Positions 1 to 9,068 are shown, counted from the stretch's first letter. The stretch is 64,000 nucleotides of DNA from Pseudomonas migulae (GCF_024169315.1 NZ_JALJWR010000001.1:1199501-1263500), one strand, 5' to 3'. The notes: generated from the sequence alone by a model not told the origin. A program made the numbers and translations.

Positions 1-1433
1 AGGCGCGGATTCAAGGCAGCATTCGCCTGGAAGGCCAGGAGTTGCTGGAAAAATCCGAAACGCAGATCCGGCAGATTCGCGGGCGCGACGTGGCGATGAT
101 TTTCCAGGAGCCGATGTCGGCGCTGAACCCCCTGTTCAGCATCGGTGAACAGATCATCGAGACCCTGCAACTGCACGAAGGCCTGACCCCGCGCGAGGCC
201 CGGGAAAGAACCATCGCCCTGCTCGCCCGCACCGGCATTCGCGAGCCGGAACGACGGGTCGACAGCTATCCGCATCAGTTGTCCGGTGGCCAGTTGCAGC
301 GGGCCGTGATCGCCATGGCGCTGGCCTGCCGGCCGAAACTGCTGATCGCCGACGAGCCGACCACCGCGCTGGACATGACTGTGCGTGCACGCATCGTGCA
401 ACTGCTGCTGGATCTGCAGGACGAAGAACTCGCCCGCGGCGATGGCCAGGGCATGGCGATTTTGCTGATCACCCACGACCTCAACCTGGTGCGGCGCTTT
501 GCCCAGCGCGTGGCCGTGATGGAACACGGCAAGCTGGTGGAGAGCAACGAAACCGCTGCACTGTTCGCCAATCCGCAACATCCCTACACCATCAAGCTGC
601 TCAACAGCCGCCCGCAACGGCAGATCGAAGCGATCGCCAACGACGCCGCGACCTTGCTGCAAACCTCGGGGCTGCGCGTGGAGTATCCGAAGAAACGCCC
701 GGGTTGGCGCGGCTGGTTCGGCCATGAGCGCTACATCGCCCTGGAAGGTGCCGAAGTCTCGTTGAAGGCTGGTGAAACCATAGGCGTGGTCGGTGAATCC
801 GGCTCGGGAAAATCGACCCTGGCCCAGGCCATTCTCAGCCTGATCCCGGTGCAGGGTGGTGAACTGGCATTCGACGGCATCCCTATCAGCCAGCGTACCC
901 GACAACAGAAGCGTGCCTTGCGCGCCCGGTTGCAGGTGGTGTTCCAGGACCCGTACGGCTCGCTTTCGCCGCGGCAGACGGTGGCGCAGATCGTCGGCGA
1001 AGGACTGGCCCTGCACTTCCCCGAACTGAATGCCGCGCAACGCTTGCAGCGCATCGTCGAAGTGCTGGGCGAAGTCGGCCTGCCCACCAGCGCCCTGACC
1101 CGTTACCCCCACGAGTTTTCCGGCGGTCAGCGCCAGCGCATCGCCATTGCCCGGGCGTTGGTGCTCAAGCCGCGGGTGGTGGTGCTGGACGAGCCGACTT
1201 CGGCCCTCGACGTCTCGATCCAGAACCAGGTGCTGCAACTTCTGGTCAGCCTGCAGAAAAAACACGCCCTGAGTTATGTGCTGATCAGCCATGACCTGGC
1301 GGTGGTCAATGCCCTGGCGCACCGCCTGTATGTCATGAAGGACGGGGTGATCGTCGAGTCCGGGGACACTGCCAGCCTGATCGCCAATCCCCGGCACCCC
1401 TATACCCAACGTCTGGTTCAGGCCTCGTTGTAA
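1..1433 (+). CDS. Dual-domain ABC transporter ATPase (YejF/DppDF type), 5'-truncated
   Basis: This is the cytoplasmic ATPase of a peptide/oligopeptide importer, two nucleotide-binding domains in one chain. The reading frame is already open at base 3, so the start and the first Walker A lie outside the window. The first domain shows the signature LSGGQLQR and Walker B LLIADEP. The second has Walker A GESGSGKST, signature FSGGQRQR and Walker B VVVLDEP. Both domains end in the RHPYT/QHPYT motif typical of the Dpp/Opp/Yej group. A family-5 binding protein begins 23 bases downstream, so both belong to one importer whose permease genes should lie upstream. The substrate cannot be read from the sequence; the downstream sulfur-type genes make an organosulfur peptide or conjugate plausible. 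Confidence 0.93.
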   Translation, partial: ARIQGSIRLEGQELLEKSETQIRQIRGRDVAMIFQEPMSALNPLFSIGEQIIETLQLHEGLTPREARERTIALLARTGIREPERRVDSYPHQLSGGQLQRAVIAMALACRPKLLIADEPTTALDMTVRARIVQLLLDLQDEELARGDGQGMAILLITHDLNLVRRFAQRVAVMEHGKLVESNETAALFANPQHPYTIKLLNSRPQRQIEAIANDAATLLQTSGLRVEYPKKRPGWRGWFGHERYIALEGAEVSLKAGETIGVVGESGSGKSTLAQAILSLIPVQGGELAFDGIPISQRTRQQKRALRARLQVVFQDPYGSLSPRQTVAQIVGEGLALHFPELNAAQRLQRIVEVLGEVGLPTSALTRYPHEFSGGQRQRIAIARALVLKPRVVVLDEPTSALDVSIQNQVLQLLVSLQKKHALSYVLISHDLAVVNALAHRLYVMKDGVIVESGDTASLIANPRHPYTQRLVQASL

Positions 1434-1456
1434 TCCGGTTCATGGAAGCAGTGCTT

Positions 1457-3325
1457 ATGAAAGTGTTCAGACTCCCGTTGTTGCAGCCCCTGAATCGCCT
1501 GGCCCAGGGCATGACGTTCGCCGCTGTGCTGCTGGGTACCGCGTCACCGGCTTCGGCGGCCCATGCGGTCGCGCAATTCGGCACGCCTAAATACCCGGCG
1601 GATTTCCAGTACTTCGATTATGTGAATCCCCAGGCACCCAAGGGTGGCAGCCTGTCCATGTCGCTGGTCGCCACCAACAGCAGCTTCGACAAATACAACC
1701 CTTACAGCCTGCGCGGCACGCCGCCGCCGGGGTTGCTGGAATTGGTGTTCGAAACCCTGACCATCAACGGCCTCGACGAAATGAATACCCAATACGGCTT
1801 GCTCGCCGACGATATCCAGGTGGCCCCGGACTTCGGCGCGGTGGAGTTTCACCTCAACCCCAAGGCGCGTTTCTCCAATGGCGATCCGGTGACCGCCGCC
1901 GACGTGCTGTATTCGTTCCAGACGCTCACCGGTGGCAAGGCCAGCCCGCGCTTCAAAGCCTACTTCGGCGAAATCGAGCGGGTGGTGATCCTGGACCCAC
2001 TGCGGGTGCGTTTCGAGTTCAAGCGCAAGGGCCGTGACCTGTCGTTCATCGCCGGCAGCCTGCCGGTGTTCTCGCCCAAGTGGGGGTTGCAGGCCGACGG
2101 CCAGACCGTGGCGTTCGACGAACTGCGCTTCGAACAGCCGATCGCCAGCGGTCCCTACCGGATCGACAAGGCCATCAGCGGACGCAGCATCGTCTATCGA
2201 CGCAATCCCGACTATTGGGCCAGCGACCTGCCGGTGCGCCGCGGTTCGTTCAACTTCGACAGCATCGACTACAAACTCTACAAGGACCGCGACACCCAGG
2301 TTGCAGCCCTGCGTGCCGGCGATTATGACTTCATCAGCGAAACCCAAATGCGCTACTGGTGCTGCCAATACATCGGCAAGCGCTTCGATAAAGGCGAGTT
2401 GATCAAGCGTGAGTTCCCCCATCGCAACCCGCCGGCCATGAATGGCTGGGTGGTCAACCTGCGCAAGGAGCGCTTCCAGGACCCGCGAGTGCGCGAGGCG
2501 CTGAACTACGCCCTGGACTTCGAATGGATCAACCAGAAGATTTTCGATAACGAGTTCAAGCGGGTCGACAGCTTTTTCGCCAACAGCCCGTTGGCCGCCA
2601 CGGGTTTGCCCAGTGCCGACGAGCTGAAGCTGCTGGAGCCTTACCGTGGGCAGATACCGCCGGAGGTGTTCGGCCCGATGCTGGTGCAGCCGTCGACCAA
2701 GGCGCCGGCCAGCGTCCGGCAGAACCTGACCAAGGCCCTGGACCTGTTTGCCGCCGCCGGTTGGCATAACCGCGACGGCGTGTTGCGCAACGCCAAGGGC
2801 GAGCCGTTCATTCTCGAAGTGGCCGGCACCCGCGCGCAAAGCCCCTTTACCGATCCGATCTACCTCAACCTGAGCAAGATCGGCGTGGTGGTGAAGAAGC
2901 GCCTGACCGACGCCGCCACCAGCCGCAAACAGATGACCCATTTCGAATACGACTACACCACCCTCGCCTTGCGTGAGGCGCGCATGCCCGGTGACGAACT
3001 GTGGCGCAACTTCAACAGCCGGGATGCCGATCGGCCGGGGTCGGAAAATATCACCGGAGTGAAGTCCGCGGCAGTCGACGGCCTGATCAAGAACCTGCTC
3101 GAAGCCGACAGCCTGCCAGCGCAACAGACCGCCGCCCATGCCCTCGACCGGGTGCTGATGCACAGCCACTACGTGATCCCCTGGCGCTACCTGGACAAGC
3201 ACTACTTCATCTACAACCAGCGCCTGCAACAGCCGCAAACCCTGCCGCTGTATTACGGCGCCAACGAGTGGGTGATCGCCACCTGGTGGGACAAGACCGC
3301 CAATCCCCTGACCGCCAAACGCTGA
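1457..3325 (+). CDS. ABC transporter substrate-binding protein, family 5 (YejA-like)
   Basis: Periplasmic solute receptor of about 622 residues that delivers peptide-like ligands to the importer. I prefer the ATG at 1457 because GGAAG lies 8 bases upstream; an ATG at 1442 in the same frame has no good ribosome site. The N-terminus is a signal peptide ending near residue 33 (ASPASAA/HAV). The long SBP_bac_5 lobes follow, with the family's buried Trp-rich C-terminus (YGANEWVIATWWD). The tail resembles YejA and microcin C/oligopeptide receptors more than DppA. It sits directly behind the dual ATPase, an inverted order relative to enterobacterial yejABEF, and ahead of a nitroreductase gene 25 bases away, suggesting one transcript. 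Confidence 0.92.
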   Translation: MKVFRLPLLQPLNRLAQGMTFAAVLLGTASPASAAHAVAQFGTPKYPADFQYFDYVNPQAPKGGSLSMSLVATNSSFDKYNPYSLRGTPPPGLLELVFETLTINGLDEMNTQYGLLADDIQVAPDFGAVEFHLNPKARFSNGDPVTAADVLYSFQTLTGGKASPRFKAYFGEIERVVILDPLRVRFEFKRKGRDLSFIAGSLPVFSPKWGLQADGQTVAFDELRFEQPIASGPYRIDKAISGRSIVYRRNPDYWASDLPVRRGSFNFDSIDYKLYKDRDTQVAALRAGDYDFISETQMRYWCCQYIGKRFDKGELIKREFPHRNPPAMNGWVVNLRKERFQDPRVREALNYALDFEWINQKIFDNEFKRVDSFFANSPLAATGLPSADELKLLEPYRGQIPPEVFGPMLVQPSTKAPASVRQNLTKALDLFAAAGWHNRDGVLRNAKGEPFILEVAGTRAQSPFTDPIYLNLSKIGVVVKKRLTDAATSRKQMTHFEYDYTTLALREARMPGDELWRNFNSRDADRPGSENITGVKSAAVDGLIKNLLEADSLPAQQTAAHALDRVLMHSHYVIPWRYLDKHYFIYNQRLQQPQTLPLYYGANEWVIATWWDKTANPLTAKR

Positions 3326-3350
3326 CCCATCCCATTTTCGAGGCCTTGCC

Positions 3351-3950
3351 ATGTCCCAGACCCGACAGTCCACCCACGCGATTCATCCGCTGTTCATCAA
3401 TCGCTGGTCGCCCCGTGCCTTCACCGGCGAGCCAATCGACCAAGGCACGCTCGACAGCCTGTTCGAGGCGGCGCGCTGGGCACCTTCGGCGAACAATTCG
3501 CAGCCCTGGCGCTTTATCTATGCGCGCAACGACTCCGCACATTGGGGCTCGTTGCTCGAGTTGCTCAACGAGAACAATCGGCGCTGGGCGGCCAAGGCCT
3601 CGGCGCTGATCGTGCTGGTGTCGAAAACCAGCCATTGGCGTCCCGGTGCGAGTGAAGCCACCCACCTGCGCAGCCATTCGCTGGACGCCGGTGCAGCCTG
3701 GGCCAGCCTGGCCCTGCAAGCCGAGCACGCCGGTTGGCGCAGCCATGCCATCGGCGGCTTTGATCGTGACAAGGCCCGCGAAGTGCTCGGTGTGCCGGAG
3801 GGTTATCAGGTGGAAATCGCCATCGCCATCGGCAGACAGGCCGCCCGGGAAACCCTGTCCATTGAACTGCAGGCACGGGAACAGCCAACCCCGCGCCATC
3901 CGCTGCCGAACGTCGTCGCCGAAGGACGTTTTGCTTTCGAAGCGACCTGA
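3351..3950 (+). CDS. Nitroreductase-family FMN oxidoreductase
   Basis: Predicted soluble FMN-dependent reductase of 199 residues, the usual size for small nitroreductases. The N-terminal RWSPRAF motif and the segment ARWAPSANNSQPWRF form the phosphate and isoalloxazine binding site of the family. A glycine-containing C-terminal motif (AIAIGRQA) follows. Such enzymes use NAD(P)H to reduce nitro, quinone or flavin substrates. It lies between importer and exporter ABC genes in the same direction, so it may supply reduced flavin to, or modify, the compound handled by this cluster. The partner substrate is unknown. Start is the ATG at 3351; upstream spacing to the binding-protein gene is short. 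Confidence 0.9.
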   Translation: MSQTRQSTHAIHPLFINRWSPRAFTGEPIDQGTLDSLFEAARWAPSANNSQPWRFIYARNDSAHWGSLLELLNENNRRWAAKASALIVLVSKTSHWRPGASEATHLRSHSLDAGAAWASLALQAEHAGWRSHAIGGFDRDKAREVLGVPEGYQVEIAIAIGRQAARETLSIELQAREQPTPRHPLPNVVAEGRFAFEAT

Positions 3951-4026
3951 CCGACAGCACCGTACAAGCGCAGGCACGACTGACGTCGCGATGCCCCCTA
4001 TCAGCCTTTGATCGACAAGAAACCCT

Positions 4027-5790
4027 ATGAAAAACCTCTGGCGCACCATTCAGTTCATCCCCGAATACCGTGGACGGGTGATCGGCGTCATCGCCGTCGG
4101 CACCATCCTCGGGTTCATCGGCACGGCCACGCCCTATCTCTACAAGTTCATCGTCGACGCCATCGCGCAACTGCTCGCCGGCACCATCAGCAAGGAGGAG
4201 GCGACCTGGAGCGTGACCGTACTGCTGAGCATCTTCTTTGCCCTGCGCCTGGGGGTCGTGGTGTTCGGCGCCCTGCAAAACAAACAGGCCGACGATCTCT
4301 GGCTGGATACCGTCAGTACCTTTCGCCAGCGCGTCTTCGACAACATGACGCAGAAGTCCATCGACTACTTCGAGAAGACCCGGGTCGGTGAAATCATGGA
4401 CCGCTTCGGCAACATCACCAGCATCACCATGTGGCTGTCGTCGCTGACCGAAGGCACCCTGGCGAACATCCTGCAAATGCTTTTCATCATCACGGTGCTG
4501 CTGGTCAAGGCACCGCTGGTGGGCGCGATCATGACCGGCGTGTTGCTGCTCAACTTCTGGATCTCCTACCGCACCGTCGGTTGGACTCGCCCCTATCGGC
4601 GCGGCTGGCAGGCCCTGGCCGGACGCATGACCGGACTGCTGGCGGAGATGGTCGGGAACATTTCCACCGTGCGCAGTTTCGGTGGCGAGCCGGCGGTCAA
4701 GCAGCGCTATGACGACACCCAGGCCGAATGGCTGATCACCCGCGGCAAGCTGCACACCACCGAGTGGCGCTCGGAACAGGTGCTGAACCTGATCAACACC
4801 TTCGGCGTGTTCATCGCCGTGGCGTTGACGGTGCATGGCGCCTTGCAAGGGCGCTTCACAACCGGCGATATCCTGCTGATCCTGACCCTGACCCAAAACC
4901 TGATCAACAACATCGCGCCCATCGCCCGGCAGATCAACCAGGCCGGGGAGATCGAGAGCAATGCCGAGCGCCTGATCGAGTTGCTGGACATTGCCGCCGA
5001 GCATGCCGACCGGCCGGATGCGATTCCCCTGACCCGGCTGGACAGCATCATCTTCGACGACGTCGGTTTCCGTTACCCGGGCAAAGAAGAGTACGCACTC
5101 AAGCACGTGTCCTTCCACTTGGAAGCCGGCCGTACCCTGGCCCTGGTGGGCACCAGTGGCAGCGGAAAAACCACCATCGTCAAACTGCTGATGCGTTTCT
5201 ACGATGTCAGCGAAGGCCGGATCCTGATCAATGGCATCGACCTGCGCGACTATCAGCAACGCAGCGTGCGCGCAATGATGGGCGTGGTGTTGCAGGACGT
5301 GGCGTTGTTCAACGACAGCATCGGCGAAAACATCGCGTTCGCCCGCCCCGGAGCGACCATCGAGAAGGTCCGTGAAGCGGCGCGCGCGGCCCATGCCGAC
5401 GAGTTTATCCAGCGCATGGAAAACCAATACGAGACCCTGGTCGGCGAGCGCGGCATCAAGCTCTCCGGTGGTGAAAAGCAACGGGTCGCCATTGCCCGGG
5501 CGATCCTCAAGGACCCGCAACTGATCATCCTCGACGAAGCCACCAGCGCCCTCGATTCCGAGTCCGAGCACCTGGTGCAAAGGGGCCTGGAACAACTGAT
5601 CAGCGGCCGCAGCTCGGTGATCATCGCCCACCGTTTGAGCACCGTGATGAATGCCGATCTGATTCTGGTGATGCGCAATGGCGAAGTGCTGGAGCGCGGT
5701 CGCCACAGCGATCTGGCGGCATTGGAAGGTGGTTTCTATTCCCGGTTGTTTGCCCTGCAGAGTCAGGGCCGACCGGCTGTAGCCAACTGA
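4027..5790 (+). CDS. ABC exporter half-transporter (MsbA/LmrA-like)
   Basis: Inner-membrane half-transporter of 587 residues: a six-helix exporter domain in about residues 1-310 followed by one ATPase domain. Walker A is GTSGSGKTT, signature LSGGEKQR, Walker B LIILDEATSALD, and the H-loop IIAHRLS, so the ATPase looks active. It should work as a homodimer exporting a lipid, peptide or drug. It is not the essential lipid-A flippase by context: there is no lpx or waa neighbour, and it stands between the nitroreductase and DszB-like genes. Likely co-transcribed with the nitroreductase (76-base gap). A GC-rich hairpin lies about 95 bases after its stop. Confidence 0.9.
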   Translation: MKNLWRTIQFIPEYRGRVIGVIAVGTILGFIGTATPYLYKFIVDAIAQLLAGTISKEEATWSVTVLLSIFFALRLGVVVFGALQNKQADDLWLDTVSTFRQRVFDNMTQKSIDYFEKTRVGEIMDRFGNITSITMWLSSLTEGTLANILQMLFIITVLLVKAPLVGAIMTGVLLLNFWISYRTVGWTRPYRRGWQALAGRMTGLLAEMVGNISTVRSFGGEPAVKQRYDDTQAEWLITRGKLHTTEWRSEQVLNLINTFGVFIAVALTVHGALQGRFTTGDILLILTLTQNLINNIAPIARQINQAGEIESNAERLIELLDIAAEHADRPDAIPLTRLDSIIFDDVGFRYPGKEEYALKHVSFHLEAGRTLALVGTSGSGKTTIVKLLMRFYDVSEGRILINGIDLRDYQQRSVRAMMGVVLQDVALFNDSIGENIAFARPGATIEKVREAARAAHADEFIQRMENQYETLVGERGIKLSGGEKQRVAIARAILKDPQLIILDEATSALDSESEHLVQRGLEQLISGRSSVIIAHRLSTVMNADLILVMRNGEVLERGRHSDLAALEGGFYSRLFALQSQGRPAVAN

Positions 5791-5885
5791 GCGGGTGCAA
5801 CCTTGCTGGCCCCCAGACAACTGCTGCTGTTGCTGTGTTGCTGGCAACGCAACCGCCCGCCCCGAACACCAGTCCTCGGCACTGA

Positions 5886-5906
5886 AAGCCCCGAATCACG
5901 GGGCTT
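5886..5906 (+). terminator. GC-rich hairpin, possible terminator
   Basis: AAGCCCCG (5886-5893) and CGGGGCTT (5899-5906) form a perfect 8-bp stem with a 5-base loop, about 95 bases after the exporter stop. There is no long T-run on the plus strand, so termination may be weak; a short TTTC follows on the minus strand. It separates the exporter gene from the sigma-54 promoter that follows 20 bases later. Confidence 0.55.
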
Positions 5907-5925
5907 CCAACCCGACACAAGAGAC

Positions 5926-5941
5926 TGGCACAGGGGTTGCA
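5926..5941 (+). promoter_or_regulatory. Sigma-54 (RpoN) promoter, -24/-12
   Basis: TGGCACAGGGGTTGCA matches the RpoN consensus TGGCAC-N5-TTGCA exactly, with the invariant GG (5927-5928) and GC (5939-5940) ten bases apart. Expected transcription start is near 5952, giving a leader of about 55 bases before the DszB-like gene at 6008. In pseudomonads the organosulfur sfn genes are driven by RpoN with the activator SfnR, so this site supports a sulfur-starvation role. I could not identify the activator's upstream site with confidence. Confidence 0.85.
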
Positions 5942-6007
5942 ATTATTGCTGTAACCACCGGACGCAATCGCGTTTGGGCCCTTCGTCAACGCAAAGGAAA
6001 CGAACAC

Positions 6008-7060
6008 ATGAGTCAAGCTTTGGATACCCTCTGGTACACCCGCTGCCCGGTGCCCACCGGTCTTGGTATTGCCGTGCAGAAAGGCTGGCTGGAGCAGACC
6101 CTGAATGCCCAGGGCACCGCGATCAAGTCCCTGCGCGAATCGGAAAACCAGGCCGTGCGCGAGTCGCACTTCGACCATACCCTGCAGAATTCGGTGCGCC
6201 ACGGCGGCAACATTCCGGCCATCTGGGCCCGTGCCAGCGGCCGCGAAACCCGAGTGATCGGCCTGTCCTGGCAGGATGAGGTGCAATTGATCCTGACCCT
6301 GCCGGACAGCGGGATCAAGACCGCCAAGGACCTCAAGGGACGCAAATTCGGCCTGCCGCTGTGGGCCAACGCGCAGATCGATTTCTCCCGTGCCCAGGCC
6401 ATTCGCGGTCTGGAAAACGCGCTGAAGCTCGAAGGCCTGGAAGTCAGCGATGTCGAACTGGTGGACTACCTGCGCGGTGGCACCCACAGCGATGAAGCCG
6501 CGCAAACCGTGGCCGGCATCAGCACCTTCGGCGGTCGACGCAACGGCGGGCAGAACGCGGAACTGGTCGGCCTGCTACGCGGTGAAGTGGATGCGATCTT
6601 CCTCAAGGGCGCCTCCGCTGCACACGTCGCCCATCAGTTCGGCCTGCACACGGTGATCGACACCGGCTCGCACCCGGAGCCGCTGATCCGCGCCAACAAC
6701 GGCACACCGCGCACCTTGAGTGTCGACCTGCATTTGCTCGATCACCATTACGATGCCGCCGTCGGCATTCTCGACTCGGTGCTGCGTGCCGAGACCTGGG
6801 CCTGGAACAACCCCGAGGACACCCGGCGCTACCTGGCCAGGGAAACCAACAGCAGCGAGTTCTGGGTCACCGCGGCCTATGGTGAGGATGCCCACCAGCG
6901 CCTGCGCACCAACCTGCATGAAAACTCGATCCTCGGCCTGCAGGACTTCACCGACTTCCTGCAGCGCTGGAATTTCATCCCGCAGAGCTTTTCGGTCCGC
7001 GACTGGATCGACCCGCGTCCACTGGAATCCTTGCGCTCAGCCACCGCACTGGCCGGCTGA
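6008..7060 (+). CDS. DszB-like protein (desulfinase / sulfonate-binding fold), Cys form
   Basis: A 350-residue protein without a signal peptide. Its start region (LWYTRCPVPTGLG) and the later HFDH...SVRHGGNIP block line up with the active site of DszB, 2'-hydroxybiphenyl-2-sulfinate desulfinase. Cys13 matches the DszB nucleophile Cys27, and His54 and Arg64 keep the ten-residue spacing of DszB His60/Arg70. The fold is that of SsuA-type sulfonate-binding proteins, so databases may call it a transporter receptor; the missing signal peptide and the kept Cys/His/Arg argue for a cytoplasmic enzyme. The start ATG has AAAGGAAA upstream. It lies 67 bases after a sigma-54 promoter and 40 bases before a paralogue. 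Substrate unknown. Confidence 0.75.
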   Translation: MSQALDTLWYTRCPVPTGLGIAVQKGWLEQTLNAQGTAIKSLRESENQAVRESHFDHTLQNSVRHGGNIPAIWARASGRETRVIGLSWQDEVQLILTLPDSGIKTAKDLKGRKFGLPLWANAQIDFSRAQAIRGLENALKLEGLEVSDVELVDYLRGGTHSDEAAQTVAGISTFGGRRNGGQNAELVGLLRGEVDAIFLKGASAAHVAHQFGLHTVIDTGSHPEPLIRANNGTPRTLSVDLHLLDHHYDAAVGILDSVLRAETWAWNNPEDTRRYLARETNSSEFWVTAAYGEDAHQRLRTNLHENSILGLQDFTDFLQRWNFIPQSFSVRDWIDPRPLESLRSATALAG

Positions 7061-7100
7061 TGCCCCGGGCTCGACAAGACCTTTCCCACAAGCAGGCCTC

Positions 7101-8147
7101 ATGAGCACCCACTTCCTTGATACCCTCTGGTATACCCACAGCCCGGTTCCCACCGGGCTGGGGATTGCCGTCGAATCCGGCCGACTGGCCGCGGCGTTTC
7201 GTCCTTTCGGGACCAACATCCAGGCGTTGCGCGAATCCAATGACCGGGAAATTCGCGAAGCGCACTTTGATCACCACTTGCCCAATTCCGTCCGGCATGG
7301 CGGCAACACGCCCGCCATCTGGGCGCGTTCAACCGGTGTGCAGACCCGGGTCATCGGTTTGTCCTGGAGCGACGAAGTCCAACTGATCGTGAGCAACCCG
7401 GACAGTCCGGTGAAAACCATCCGCGACTTGAAAGACCGGCGTTTCGGCCTGCCCAAATGGGCCAACGTGAAAATCGATTTCAACCGCGCCAGCGCCTTGC
7501 GTGGCCTGGAAAATGCGCTGAGCCTGGAAGGCCTTGAAGTCGCCGACGTCGATCTGGTCGACTACCCCTACGGCGGCACTCACAGCGACACCCCGGTTCG
7601 CCACGTGTTCGGCGCCCAGATCCGGCTGCACGGCAACCGCGTGCGTCGGCGCAACCAGGAGCTGATCGGCCTGTTGCATGGCGATGTCGATGCTATCTTC
7701 CTCAAAGGCGCCCATGGCCTGCAACTGGCGGACGAGTTCGGCCTGCACGTGGTGGTCGACACCGGCTCCCACCCCGACCCGCTGATCCGCGCCAACATCG
7801 GCACGCCGCGCACCCTGACGGTGGACCAGCAGTTGCTGGATGAGCATTTCGACGCCGCGCGGTGCATCGTCGACAGCGTGCTGCATGCCGAACGCTGGGC
7901 TTGGGCCCACCCTGAAGAGACCCGGCGATTCCTCGCTCGTGAACTGAACACCAGCGAATATTGGGTCGCGGCTGCGTACGGCGAGGATGCCCATCGCCGC
8001 TTGCGAACCGCCCTCGACGAAACCTCGATCACCGCCCTGCAACACCTGACGGACTTCCTCCAGCGCTGGGACTTCATCCCCCAACGTTTCGACGTCCGCG
8101 ACTGGATTGATCCGCGTCCACTGGAGGAGGTTTGTCGGGGGATTTGA
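7101..8147 (+). CDS. DszB-like paralogue with Ser in place of the catalytic Cys
   Basis: A 348-residue protein closely similar to the gene just upstream across its whole length. The start block reads LWYTHSPVPTGLG: the position of the DszB nucleophile is Ser14 (codon AGC), while His55 and Arg65 are kept. In DszB, changing that Cys to Ser removes activity but leaves substrate binding, so this copy may bind rather than cleave, or use different chemistry. The second half carries an insertion (HVFGAQIRLHGNRV) relative to its neighbour. There is no signal peptide. The start ATG at 7101 follows the first copy by 40 bases, so both should share the sigma-54 transcript. A convergent LysR gene ends 22 bases beyond the stop. 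Confidence 0.75.
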   Translation: MSTHFLDTLWYTHSPVPTGLGIAVESGRLAAAFRPFGTNIQALRESNDREIREAHFDHHLPNSVRHGGNTPAIWARSTGVQTRVIGLSWSDEVQLIVSNPDSPVKTIRDLKDRRFGLPKWANVKIDFNRASALRGLENALSLEGLEVADVDLVDYPYGGTHSDTPVRHVFGAQIRLHGNRVRRRNQELIGLLHGDVDAIFLKGAHGLQLADEFGLHVVVDTGSHPDPLIRANIGTPRTLTVDQQLLDEHFDAARCIVDSVLHAERWAWAHPEETRRFLARELNTSEYWVAAAYGEDAHRRLRTALDETSITALQHLTDFLQRWDFIPQRFDVRDWIDPRPLEEVCRGI

Positions 8148-8168
8148 CTCCCGTTGCACACGACGTGC

Positions 8169-9068
8169 TCAGGGGGCGAGTATTTCCTGGAGAAATTCTA
8201 TGAACACATTGATGCGACTGGAGCCGCGATGGTTGGGCAGATACAGCGCGTTGATGCAGGTGCTCGCACTGCCTGGGTTGACTTCATACTGCTCCAGCAC
8301 GCGGGTCAACCGACCGGCGCCAACATCGTCACGCACCAGCCAATCGGCCAGCAGCGTCACCCCGCCACCCGCCAACGCGGCCTCCCGCAGGATGTCGGCG
8401 TTGTTGCTTTGCAGCCGCCCCTGCACATTCAAGCGGATGATTTCTTCGACGCCCTGGAATGTCCAGTTGTGGTGGCCCATGCGGTAATCAAAGCGCAAGC
8501 ATTGATGCTCCAACAGATCACGGGGGTGTCGGGGTAATCCGGTCCGCATCAGGTACTCGGGACTCGCCACCACCCAACGCTGGAAATCACCCACTTTCTT
8601 GCTGACGATGTCATCACTGACGACCGAAGAACCGAGACGCACGGACACATCGATTTGCTCGCTGAGCAGGTCACTGACCTCGTCGCTCAACGACAGGCTG
8701 ATCTCCAGGCCAGGATGGCGCTCAAGCAGTCGCCCCAGATGAGGGGCGATGATACGCCGGCCGAATTCCACCGGGACGCTGGCGCGTAATCGTCCCTGGG
8801 CTTCGCTGCCACGGTCGGCAACGACGGCATCGGCCTCGTCGATGGCCTCGAGTATCGCCACTGCTTTCTCGAAATAGTGCTGCCCCGCCACCGTGACACT
8901 GGTGTTGCGCGTGGTGCGGTTAAGCAGGCTGGCGCCCAGCTCACTTTCCAGCCCCGCGACCTGTCGCGTCACTGACGAAGTAGAAATGCCGAGCTTGCGC
9001 GCGGCGGCCGAGTAACCACCGCAGCGTACCGTTTCGACAAACATTTTCAGCGCCAGTAACTTGTCCAT
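8169..9068 (-). CDS. LysR-family transcriptional regulator (paralogue 1)
   Basis: A 299-residue LysR regulator. The N-terminus MDKLLALKMFVETV begins the winged helix-turn-helix (YSAAARKLGISTSSVTRQVAGLE), followed by a linker helix and a substrate-binding domain from about residue 90. I chose the start at 9068 because it matches two other LysR proteins in this window that begin with the same MDKLLALKMFV. It is the last minus-strand gene beyond the FAD monooxygenase gene, which ends 118 bases upstream of its start. It could control that detoxification operon or the convergent DszB-like genes; the sequence does not decide. Confidence 0.92.
   Translation of the reverse strand: MDKLLALKMFVETVRCGGYSAAARKLGISTSSVTRQVAGLESELGASLLNRTTRNTSVTVAGQHYFEKAVAILEAIDEADAVVADRGSEAQGRLRASVPVEFGRRIIAPHLGRLLERHPGLEISLSLSDEVSDLLSEQIDVSVRLGSSVVSDDIVSKKVGDFQRWVVASPEYLMRTGLPRHPRDLLEHQCLRFDYRMGHHNWTFQGVEEIIRLNVQGRLQSNNADILREAALAGGGVTLLADWLVRDDVGAGRLTRVLEQYEVNPGSASTCINALYLPNHRGSSRINVFIEFLQEILAP

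Noticed and set aside
1544..3373. Long minus-strand open frame opposite the family-5 binding-protein gene
   Set aside because: The plus-strand protein is a clear family member with signal peptide and ribosome site; the antisense product has repetitive Val/Gly/His composition typical of shadow frames in GC-rich genes.
4027..5790. Assignment as essential lipid-A flippase MsbA
   Set aside because: No lipopolysaccharide genes nearby, and the position inside a transport/redox cluster favours a different exported compound.
3565..5847. 760-codon minus-strand open frame opposite the nitroreductase and ABC exporter
   Set aside because: No recognisable domain and it fully overlaps two well-supported genes; codon-bias artefact.
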